Source: Cryomorphaceae bacterium (GTDB lineage Bacteria; Bacteroidota; Bacteroidia; Flavobacteriales_D; Crocinitomicaceae). Taken from it: DNA of 13,052 bases. The position numbers were made by a program, and so were the translations under genes. Under the pieces are notes generated by a model. It did no database searches. It saw only the letters and a program-made list of their open reading frames with translations, and was not told where the DNA came from. This document shows positions 7,603 through 13,052 of this stretch, in pieces (position 1 is the stretch's first letter; each line of letters begins with the position of its first letter). The stretch spans positions 1-13,052 of the forward strand of contig JAIXRD010000104.1 of NCBI GenBank assembly GCA_027485365.1, read 5' to 3'.

Positions 7603-8238
7603 ATGTCACAACGATTTTACTACCTGATTTTATCTTGTCTTTTTCTATGCGCTTCTTGTGCTGAGGAAAAGGTTGATGAGGGATTAAGAGCTGGGGATTT
7701 ACTTTTTCAGGATCTGGATTGCGGTCCGATGTGTAATGCGATTGAAACAGTAACCGAAGGGGTGAACGGCATGGATTTTTCACATTGCGCCATGGTTATC
7801 GAAGAACATGATTCCTTGAAAGTTATCGAAGCCATTGGGGAGTCGGTGCAGGTTACGAGTTTGAGAGACTTTAAGCAGCGAAGTAACAAAATAGTCGCGG
7901 CTAGATTAAAAAAGGTGAATGAAGGCATAATTACTCGGGCTGTTGCTTATGCAAAATCACTTAAGGGAAAGCCTTACGATGAGGTATTTCTTTTAAATAA
8001 CGACCGTTATTATTGCAGCGAATTGTTGTATGAATCGTTTAAAGTGGCGAATCATGGAAAACCGATTTTTGAATTGGCGCCAATGACCTTTATGGACCCA
8101 GCTACCAAGGCGTATTATCCCGTATGGGTGGACTATTATCATGAATTGAATTGTGCAATTCCTCAAGGGAAACCTGGTTTGAATCCAGGGTCGATTTCTA
8201 GAAGTCCTGTTCTAGAGCTTTTAGATTTTTCACTTTAA
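7603..8238 (+). CDS. YiiX/YebB-like permuted NlpC/P60 (papain-like) lipoprotein
   Basis: I chose ATG 7603 (211 residues). The in-frame ATG at 7534 lies inside the opposite gene, upstream of the likely promoter, and would bury the signal peptide. The N-terminus 'MSQRFYYLILSCLFLCASC' is a lipoprotein signal with C19 as the probable lipidated residue, although the -3 residue is Cys, an atypical lipobox. The mature part has 'GDLLFQD' (31-37), 'FSHCAMVI' (59-66) and 'VIEAIGE' (74-80). It then has 'YYCSELLYESF' (136-146), the layout of circularly permuted papain-like YiiX proteins. H61, E76 and C138 are the likely catalytic residues. The family is thought to hydrolyse amide or thioester bonds in envelope substrates; the true substrate here is unknown. 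The tail 'IPQGKPGLNPGSISRSP' looks family-typical. It is divergent from the DUF6702-M1 unit. Confidence 0.88.
   Translation: MSQRFYYLILSCLFLCASCAEEKVDEGLRAGDLLFQDLDCGPMCNAIETVTEGVNGMDFSHCAMVIEEHDSLKVIEAIGESVQVTSLRDFKQRSNKIVAARLKKVNEGIITRAVAYAKSLKGKPYDEVFLLNNDRYYCSELLYESFKVANHGKPIFELAPMTFMDPATKAYYPVWVDYYHELNCAIPQGKPGLNPGSISRSPVLELLDFSL
8197..8216. repeat. 7-bp inverted repeat at the 3' end of the YiiX-like gene
   Basis: TCTAGAA (8197-8203) and TTCTAGA (8210-8216) are perfect reverse complements with a 6-base loop, inside the last codons. They are followed by a T-rich stretch (8219-8230). It could act as a weak hairpin terminator that overlaps the coding end, since nothing better is visible downstream. 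This is inference. Confidence 0.35.
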
Positions 8239-8253
8239 GTACGAATTTTAATA

Positions 8254-8267
8254 ATTTATTAATAAAT
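8254..8267. repeat. 14-bp perfect AT-only palindrome between two genes
   Basis: ATTTATTAATAAAT equals its own reverse complement. It sits 41 bases before the SGNH hydrolase start and 15 bases after the preceding stop, in the upstream region where a regulator could bind. AT-rich DNA yields such palindromes by chance, so a regulatory role is only possible. Confidence 0.35.
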
Positions 8268-8293
8268 CACACGAGTTTTTTATTTTTCTTTAG

Positions 8294-8308
8294 GGTAAAC
8301 TTTTTACC
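8294..8308 (+). promoter_or_regulatory. Inverted repeat directly abutting the SGNH hydrolase start codon
   Basis: GGTAAA (8294-8299) and TTTACC (8303-8308) are perfect reverse complements with a CTT loop, and the next base is the A of ATG 8309. In an mRNA with a longer leader this small hairpin would cover the ribosome landing site. In DNA it could be an operator overlapping the promoter. No clean TAnnTTTG is present; TAAACTTT (8296-8303) is a weak match at the same 5-base spacing seen for other starts here. Confidence 0.4.
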
Positions 8309-9856
8309 ATGAAAAAATTCATTCTTGTATTTTCTTTTTTCTTCGTACTTAACAACGGGATAATTGCTCAATGCCAGCCCCCTTCCTCGGTTGCTTCAAC
8401 CCCAAACATGATTTACTATGCGGGAGGTTCTTGCATGTTCTATGATTCTTTGTGCAATTTGTTGCTTTCCGTTCCTGCAGTAGAGGCTTCCTGGTCTTGT
8501 TCTCCAGCAACTGCAAAATGGGTCGTGGTATCCCCATCCAACGGCGGTTATTATGAATTTCCGAATTATTCCAACAACAACCCACAGATTAATTTTGATC
8601 AATACATGCGTCCCTTTTGGAGTGCTGATACCATTTATAACGAACTTATTTTCCTAAACGGGGCAGGTACTTCTGCAAAATTAATGTTCACCCCAACGCA
8701 AATTTTATCGGTAAAAAACTATAACCAAACGATTACGTACACCCAAGGTACGGATTACACCTTGAACGGTAATACGCTTACCCAATTGAATCCGGCCATG
8801 TCATCATCGGTTTCTCTGACTGTTGGCAGTGGATTGCAAAACAAGCAACATACTTCATGGATAAATGTTACATACAAACCTAGTAGAAGCGATTGGTCTA
8901 TTAGTAATAATTTCACGTATCGAGGGTCGCAGCTTCCCAAAACCATGGCCAAGTTAAACAGCGGACAACCTGTGAAAATGCAAGCCATTGGCATGTCCAT
9001 CACCGCCGGATTGAACGTGAGTGGTTTTGCAGGAGATCCCAACAACTTTACGCCAACGTTCCCTTATATGCACAGCTATATCGACATGCTTGGCCAACGT
9101 TTAAATCAAGTATTTCCAGGACCTATTACCATCTACAACAGCTCTTGTGGAGGCAAAATGGCGGCATGGGTTGATACGTATTGCCCGGCACTGGTAAATC
9201 CGAATAATCCTGATTTAGTATTCATTGATATGGGGATGAATGACATTTGGGGAACTAGCGCAGTGGCTTTCAAAAACAGCATTCAATCGGCCATGAATAA
9301 AATGAAACAGCATAATCCCAATGTAGAATTTGTGCTTATAGGTAATATGCTCCCGGATGTATCAGGTATGGGAGCTCCTGCGAATGGTGCGGTAGATATG
9401 TATGGATTTCGAACGCAGTATTTGAATATGGATACCGTAGGGGTGGTGTTTTTTGATATGACTTCCATTAGCGACAGCATATACGACCGTAAAGGAGCAT
9501 ACCAATGCACGGCAAATTCCCTGCATCCGAACGATTATCTTGCGCGTTGGTATGCCCAAGGTTTGTTTCAAATGTTCAACAACACTAACGTAAGCGGTAT
9601 ACCTGGTACATTGAACCTGGACGCTGTAACGTGTTTTCCGAATCCTAGCGAAGGAGTATTGATGGTTGATTTAGGTTTTTCACCAACAGCTCCCGTTGAT
9701 GTAACGGTATTCGATCTATTGGGACAGGTTGTTTATGAGGGAAAACAATTCCAGCAAAAGCAGCAATTTGATTTTTCGAGGCTCCCAAAAGGAAATTTTA
9801 ATATGCAATTAGGTAAATCTTCCAAGAAGCAACAAGTTTCATTCATAATTAAATAG
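8309..9856 (+). CDS. Secreted SGNH/GDSL-type hydrolase with T9SS type A sorting domain
   Basis: This 515-residue protein has a Sec signal peptide (cleavage near 'GIIAQ', residue 21). An N-terminal beta-rich domain (about 22-220) with several aromatic residues could bind carbohydrate. The SGNH domain covers about 223-425. Block I is 'AIGMSITAG' with nucleophile S230, and Met replaces the usual Asp of GDS. Block II is 'NSSCGG' (277-282), and block III is 'GMND' with N311. Block V is 'NSLHPND' with H406, where N403 stands in the usual catalytic Asp position. A linker leads to a type A sorting domain (about 435-515) with 'CFPNPSEGVLMVDL' and 'FDLLGQVVYEGK'. Enzymes of this superfamily commonly remove acyl groups from glycans or cleave esters; here that is inferred. 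The gene begins 70 bases after the previous stop and ends 2 bases before the beta-helix gene, so the two form an operon. Confidence 0.88.
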   Translation: MKKFILVFSFFFVLNNGIIAQCQPPSSVASTPNMIYYAGGSCMFYDSLCNLLLSVPAVEASWSCSPATAKWVVVSPSNGGYYEFPNYSNNNPQINFDQYMRPFWSADTIYNELIFLNGAGTSAKLMFTPTQILSVKNYNQTITYTQGTDYTLNGNTLTQLNPAMSSSVSLTVGSGLQNKQHTSWINVTYKPSRSDWSISNNFTYRGSQLPKTMAKLNSGQPVKMQAIGMSITAGLNVSGFAGDPNNFTPTFPYMHSYIDMLGQRLNQVFPGPITIYNSSCGGKMAAWVDTYCPALVNPNNPDLVFIDMGMNDIWGTSAVAFKNSIQSAMNKMKQHNPNVEFVLIGNMLPDVSGMGAPANGAVDMYGFRTQYLNMDTVGVVFFDMTSISDSIYDRKGAYQCTANSLHPNDYLARWYAQGLFQMFNNTNVSGIPGTLNLDAVTCFPNPSEGVLMVDLGFSPTAPVDVTVFDLLGQVVYEGKQFQQKQQFDFSRLPKGNFNMQLGKSSKKQQVSFIIK

Positions 9857-9858
9857 CT

Positions 9859-11760
9859 ATGAAATTATTCACTCCGATTTTGTGTTGCTTGGTGCTTGTA
9901 ACGGCAAGAGCAACCACCTATTACGTTTCTCCCAGTGGCTCGAATACCAACGGTCTCTCTCCAGCAACAGCGTGGACAAGTTTGACAAGTGTGAATAATT
10001 TTACCTTTAGTGCGGGTGATTCCATATTATTTAAAGGAAATACAACGTTCAGTGGCTATTTAGAAATCACGCAACAGGATGCGAATAATTTTAACCTCCC
10101 GTTGTATTTCGGAAGTTTCGATCAAGGTGTCGCTACGATTCTCACGCCGAATACTCTAAATTGCGGTTTTAAGGCAACCAATGTACAAGGTGTTCGACTT
10201 GAAAACCTCATTTTTCAAGGACCGGGCGCGCAAACCGCATCGAATAAAGACGGGGTCTTGTTTTATACGAATTTAGCAAGCGGATACCTAAAGAATATTC
10301 GATTGAAAAATGTCAATGTCAATGGCTTTGGTTTTTGTGGGATTCGCTTTTATTCGGAATGGTCTGCCAATGTAAACTCTGGATACAGAAATGTGCTGAT
10401 CGATAGCTGTGTCGTGCACGATTGCCGCGAAAATGGCATTGTGAGTATTGCTTTTGATGATCAAAATTATACTACCTATCAACATTACGGGTTTCAAATA
10501 AAAAAATGCCGTATATATAATATCACTGGATATTCGGCGAATAGCCACAAAGGAAGCGGAATTGTACTTTCACAAATTGATTCCGTGTTAATCGAGCGTT
10601 GTGAGGTCTTCAATAACGGCGCGTTGAATACGGCTTGCGGTGGACCAGGAGGAATATGGGTGTATGCTGCCAATGGGGTTACCATCCAACATAACGAAAG
10701 CCACCATAATAAATCAGGATCAGGGAACGGTTGTGATGGTCTTGGCTTTGACCTAGACGGAGGAACGACCAATTCATTAGTCCAATATAATTACTCGCAT
10801 GACAACGACGGTGCGGGGTATTTACTCGGTAATTTCCCTGGAGCAAGGCCATGGGGAAACAATGTGGTGAGGTATAATTACAGCGTGAACGATGCAAGAA
10901 CCAACAATAGTCCAGTTACGCTTTTTACGGCACCCGGCACCCAATGGAACGGTTTGCGGTTTCATAATAATACGGTGGTTGTGACCAATAGTCCGAATAA
11001 CAACTATCCTAGTTTTTCAGCCTTTCAAATGACCGATTATGGAACACAAATGACGGGTGTAGAGTGTTATAACAATATTTTTTTAACTCAAGGACTGCCG
11101 GTGATTGACGTGCCTGCCACCTTTACAAATCAAAATCCGGCCTTCATTGGTAATTTATATTGGGCCGGAGGAGGTGCTACGACGTTTGTATACGGAAACA
11201 CCTACAATTCATTAAGCAGCTTCCGAAGTGCAGGGGTAAATTGTGAGCATATTCAAAATACGAATTACGGGTTCGAAGCAGATCCACTATTGCCCAATAT
11301 TTTATCTTCGGCACCAACGCTTTATCCTCAAGTGACAGAGATGCTTTCGTCGTATGCTATTATCAATACCTCTCCAATGATGAATGCAGCGGTTAATATG
11401 TCGGCGTTGTTTGGATTCGGTAATGGATCAAAAGATTATTATGGAAATATGGTGCCGAACAGCCAAGCTCCCGAAATCGGTGCAGAGGAAGGGTATTTTA
11501 TCAATGTGGGATTACCGGGCTTGGCCCCAAGCGATGGGATTCGTTTGGTGCAGAATCCAGTGGTTTCAACCGTCAGGCTACACGTGGATTCCAAATGGTA
11601 TGGAAGCGATTATGCGGTTTTAGATGTTTTAGGCAACGAGGTAGCAAAAGGAATGTTGCAAGGTGAGTATGAAGAAATCGATGTCTCTGAATTTTCAGAT
11701 GGTATGTATTTTATTGCGGTAAAACGGCATTCTTTTGGTTTAAAGTTTATTAAGGATTGA
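9859..11760 (+). CDS. Secreted right-handed parallel beta-helix protein with T9SS type A sorting domain
   Basis: This 633-residue protein starts with a signal peptide (cleavage near 'TARA', residue 18). The mature start 'TTYYVSPSGSNTNGLSPATAWTS' is typical of bacterial beta-helix proteins (pectate-lyase-like or DUF1565-like). Repeating short strands rich in Asn, Gly and Val cover about 95-430. Examples are 'NIRLKNVNVNGFGFCGI', 'GIVLSQIDSVLIERCEVFNNG', 'GVTIQHNESHHNKSG' and 'NSLVQYNYSHDNDG'. The cap 'DYYGNMVPNSQAPEIGAEEG' (526-545) closes the helix. The C-terminus (about 560-633) is a type A sorting domain with 'LDVLGNEVAKG' and 'DVSEFSDGMYFIAV'. Such helices usually bind or cleave acidic polysaccharides; I cannot assign lyase or hydrolase residues, so catalysis is unproven. 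The start ATG is 2 bases after the SGNH stop, implying joint expression and perhaps joint action on one substrate. Confidence 0.88.
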   Translation: MKLFTPILCCLVLVTARATTYYVSPSGSNTNGLSPATAWTSLTSVNNFTFSAGDSILFKGNTTFSGYLEITQQDANNFNLPLYFGSFDQGVATILTPNTLNCGFKATNVQGVRLENLIFQGPGAQTASNKDGVLFYTNLASGYLKNIRLKNVNVNGFGFCGIRFYSEWSANVNSGYRNVLIDSCVVHDCRENGIVSIAFDDQNYTTYQHYGFQIKKCRIYNITGYSANSHKGSGIVLSQIDSVLIERCEVFNNGALNTACGGPGGIWVYAANGVTIQHNESHHNKSGSGNGCDGLGFDLDGGTTNSLVQYNYSHDNDGAGYLLGNFPGARPWGNNVVRYNYSVNDARTNNSPVTLFTAPGTQWNGLRFHNNTVVVTNSPNNNYPSFSAFQMTDYGTQMTGVECYNNIFLTQGLPVIDVPATFTNQNPAFIGNLYWAGGGATTFVYGNTYNSLSSFRSAGVNCEHIQNTNYGFEADPLLPNILSSAPTLYPQVTEMLSSYAIINTSPMMNAAVNMSALFGFGNGSKDYYGNMVPNSQAPEIGAEEGYFINVGLPGLAPSDGIRLVQNPVVSTVRLHVDSKWYGSDYAVLDVLGNEVAKGMLQGEYEEIDVSEFSDGMYFIAVKRHSFGLKFIKD

Positions 11761-11832
11761 TATAACCTTCGTATAATGAGTTAGCGTCACAAGAAATCAG
11801 GTCTCTCAGGTGGCACTTTACTTTTGATTTCC

Positions 11833-11840
11833 TACCTTTG
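11833..11840 (+). promoter_or_regulatory. Candidate -7 element (TAnnTTTG) for the methyltransferase gene
   Basis: TACCTTTG matches the Bacteroidota consensus exactly and lies 5 bases before the ATG at 11846, the same spacing as at 7590-7597. It implies transcription starting at or next to the start codon. No clear -33 TTG is seen 19-21 bases upstream. The rest of the 85-base gap after the beta-helix gene contains no convincing terminator. Confidence 0.55.
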
Positions 11841-11845
11841 AGCGT

Positions 11846-12565
11846 ATGAGACGATTGATGTTTTTGCGTGGTAAATTAAAAGGCCTGTTTTTCTTTTTTC
11901 ATGGCCATCGCTTTTTTTCGGCCCACTTGTTTTCTTTTATTGGTTCAATGGCTTCCTTGTCAAAATGGATTCAGCGACATAAAGCACTGGGCTACAATGA
12001 TTTTTATTCCTTTAAATTCGACTACGCCCGTAGAGAACAGCTCTTTGAGTATGTAATCAAACAAGAAGGCTTAGATAGTCCCATTGATTATTTAGAATTC
12101 GGGGTATCGAAAGGGGATTCCTTTAAGTGGTGGACTGCTCGAATTACTGATCCCGCTGCACGTTTTTATGGATTCGATACCTTCACCGGACTTCCAGAGG
12201 ATTGGGGGCCGTTCAAAAAAGGAGATATGAGTTCAGGAGAGTCTTTGCCTGAAATTAATGATACACGATACCAGTTTTATCAAGGTTTATTTCAGCAAAC
12301 GCTACTTCCGTTTCTTGTCAATTTTGACCCTTCGAGAAAAAAAGTGATTCATATGGATGCTGATTTATATACGGCAACGTTGTATGTGCTCACCTTGATT
12401 ACGCCGTACTTACGTCCAGGCGATGTAATCTTTTTTGATGAATTTAATGTTCCTCAGCATGAGTATAAAGCGTTTACCGAATGGGCGAGTGCCTTTTATA
12501 TAAAATATGAAGTGTTGGGTGCTGTGAATAACTATTATCAAATCGCTGTAAAAATTAAAGAATGA
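11846..12565 (+). CDS. TylF/MycF-like class I SAM-dependent methyltransferase
   Basis: This 239-residue protein matches the TylF-type methyltransferase fold, in which SAM donates a methyl group, usually to a sugar hydroxyl, with a divalent metal. Motif I is 'DYLEFGVSKGDSFKWW' (81-96), with the next acidic strand 'FYGFDTFTGLPEDWG' (107-121; D111). The metal/catalytic segment is 'HMDADLYTATLYVL' (169-182), then 'PGDVIFFDEFN' (191-201). Residues 1-45 are basic and aromatic-rich, with a hydrophobic patch at 14-35 that might associate with membrane. The start at 11846 is supported by the promoter element 5 bases upstream. No sugar-biosynthesis or polyketide genes surround it, so the acceptor is unknown; surface glycans are a reasonable guess. 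Its TGA overlaps the ATG of the next gene (ATGA, 12562-12565), so the two are coupled. Confidence 0.88.
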   Translation: MRRLMFLRGKLKGLFFFFHGHRFFSAHLFSFIGSMASLSKWIQRHKALGYNDFYSFKFDYARREQLFEYVIKQEGLDSPIDYLEFGVSKGDSFKWWTARITDPAARFYGFDTFTGLPEDWGPFKKGDMSSGESLPEINDTRYQFYQGLFQQTLLPFLVNFDPSRKKVIHMDADLYTATLYVLTLITPYLRPGDVIFFDEFNVPQHEYKAFTEWASAFYIKYEVLGAVNNYYQIAVKIKE

Positions 12566-12786
12566 GAAAATTATTATCCCTGTTAGTATTAGGAGCATTA
12601 TTAGTCGCATGTGAACAAAAAATGGATGCTTGTGAGTGTGGTAAGCGAATGATTGATAAAGATTCGAAAGAAGCGATGGATTGTAATGATTATTGGCGTT
12701 CTCTTGATTTGAAAGAACAAGAAGTGTTCATGGAAAAGGCTATGAAGTGTTATGCCAACGAAAGTATTGGAACCGACCTAAAATAA
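12562..12786 (+). CDS. Small cysteine-containing lipoprotein of unknown function
   Basis: This 74-residue protein has a textbook lipoprotein signal: K3 in the basic start, a hydrophobic core and lipobox 'LVAC' with C17 as the lipidated residue. The 57-residue mature part is charged and has four more cysteines (24, 26, 41, 63) in the order C-x-C-x14-C-x21-C. These could make two disulfides or bind a metal. The segment 'CECGKRMIDKDSKEAMDCNDYW' looks helical and amphipathic. I do not recognise a family. It overlaps the methyltransferase stop by 4 bases and is followed directly by a strong terminator, so it is the last gene of that unit. The reading frame, start and signal make it a real gene despite its size; the function is unknown. 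Confidence 0.8.
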   Translation: MRKLLSLLVLGALLVACEQKMDACECGKRMIDKDSKEAMDCNDYWRSLDLKEQEVFMEKAMKCYANESIGTDLK

Positions 12787-12810
12787 AAAAGTCTCCCGAA
12801 GGAGACTTTT
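12787..12810. terminator. Bidirectional rho-independent terminator between convergent genes
   Basis: The stem GTCTCC (12791-12796) pairs with GGAGAC (12801-12806) around a CGAA tetraloop, flanked by AAAA before and TTTT after. On the plus strand it begins right after the lipoprotein stop at 12786. On the minus strand, transcripts from the LysM gene that ends at 12845 meet the same stem followed by six T. It therefore serves both directions. Confidence 0.9.
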
Positions 12811-12844
12811 AACAAACAACAACAACTAAACATCCCTTCTATTG

Positions 12845-13052
12845 TTAACGAAGGAATACCTCTCTACCGCACGGCAGTTGTTCGTCCGCGGAAGAAATAT
12901 CATTCCTCCGCATGAGTGGCTTGAGTTTAAGGGCTTCATGCTGGGCAAGTTCCCGCACACTCATTGATTGCTTTAACACAATCGATTTTTTGTTTTTTGA
13001 CTTTATTCGTCTTGGATCTAAGTAAATGATATCACCTTCAGTTAGCATATCC
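12845..13052 (-). CDS. LysM-ended cell-wall protein, C-terminal fragment (5' end outside window)
   Basis: Only the last 68 codons before the TAA (12847-12845) plus part of one upstream codon are visible; the frame is open to the window edge, so the ATG at 13048 is probably internal. The fragment reads 'GDIIYLDPRR', a basic linker, then a LysM-like unit 'IVLKQSMSVRELAQHEALKL' followed by 'LMRRN' and ending in 'EVFLR'. Bacteroidota glucosaminidase-domain proteins often end with exactly this pattern: a hydrophobic 'GD.IYL' strand, a basic linker, then a LysM with a 'KLKxLxxRN' helix. LysM binds peptidoglycan. The most likely whole protein is therefore a peptidoglycan hydrolase (N-acetylglucosaminidase type), but its catalytic part is not in view. 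It is convergent with the lipoprotein gene and shares its terminator. Confidence 0.72.
   Translation of the reverse strand, partial: DMLTEGDIIYLDPRRIKSKNKKSIVLKQSMSVRELAQHEALKLKPLMRRNDISSADEQLPCGREVFLR

Noticed and set aside
8173..8189. CCTGG/CCAGG hairpin near the end of the YiiX-like gene
   Set aside because: The 5-base stem sits inside codons for a family-typical tail (KPGLNPG) and is not followed by a T-run; coding constraint explains it.
10288..10897. Minus-strand open frames across the beta-helix gene
   Set aside because: They are antisense to a repeat-rich coding region, and the translations resemble no protein.
11797..11811. Direct repeat TCAGGT with a 9-base period upstream of the methyltransferase gene
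   Set aside because: Two six-base copies in an 85-base gap are easily due to chance, with no further copy to support an operator.
12811..12844. AAC-rich stretch after the terminator, considered as a small repeat or RNA gene
   Set aside because: It is short, of low complexity and lacks a promoter or fold; it is simply the spacer between convergent genes.

Overview
The window reads as ordinary chromosome from a free-living member of the Bacteroidota, most likely Flavobacteriales-like (inference). Three lines of evidence support this. Four exported proteins end in type IX secretion system (T9SS) sorting domains: three type A and one type B (the gliding-motility-associated CHU C-terminal domain). 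The visible promoters have the Bacteroidota -7 form TAnnTTTG, and starts lack Shine-Dalgarno sequences. Several families present (DUF6702, Bacteroidota-type M1 peptidase, LysM-ended cell-wall protein) are typical of the phylum. The DNA looks moderately AT-rich. I see no tRNA, rRNA, CRISPR array, insertion sequence or phage gene, and no intergenic gap over 100 bases.

Layout. Positions 1-2221 (+) hold the end of a DUF1800 gene and a complete DUF1501 gene with a Tat-like signal and a T9SS type A tail. They form the widespread DUF1800/DUF1501 pair. Positions 2222-4723 (-) encode a large PKD-type surface protein with a type B tail, which meets the DUF1501 stop with no base between them. Positions 4777-7574 (-) hold a translationally coupled pair, DUF6702 followed by an M1 metallopeptidase. 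A 28-base gap with back-to-back promoters separates these from a divergent YiiX/papain-like lipoprotein at 7603-8238 (+).

Positions 8309-11760 (+) hold two secreted proteins 2 bases apart: an SGNH/GDSL hydrolase and a right-handed beta-helix protein, both with T9SS type A tails. They look like a small extracellular polysaccharide or glycan-modifying unit. Positions 11846-12786 (+) hold a TylF-like methyltransferase overlapping a tiny cysteine-containing lipoprotein, closed by a strong bidirectional terminator. The minus-strand 3' end of a LysM protein (12845-13052) runs off the window.

The common theme is the envelope: nearly everything is exported to the periplasm, outer membrane or cell surface. 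I did not find a clear new defence or mobile system. The points most worth a second look are the SGNH/beta-helix pair with its altered catalytic motif, the Tat signal plus T9SS tail on the DUF1501 protein, the very short promoter-to-ATG distances that suggest leaderless mRNAs, and the methyltransferase/cysteine-lipoprotein pair.
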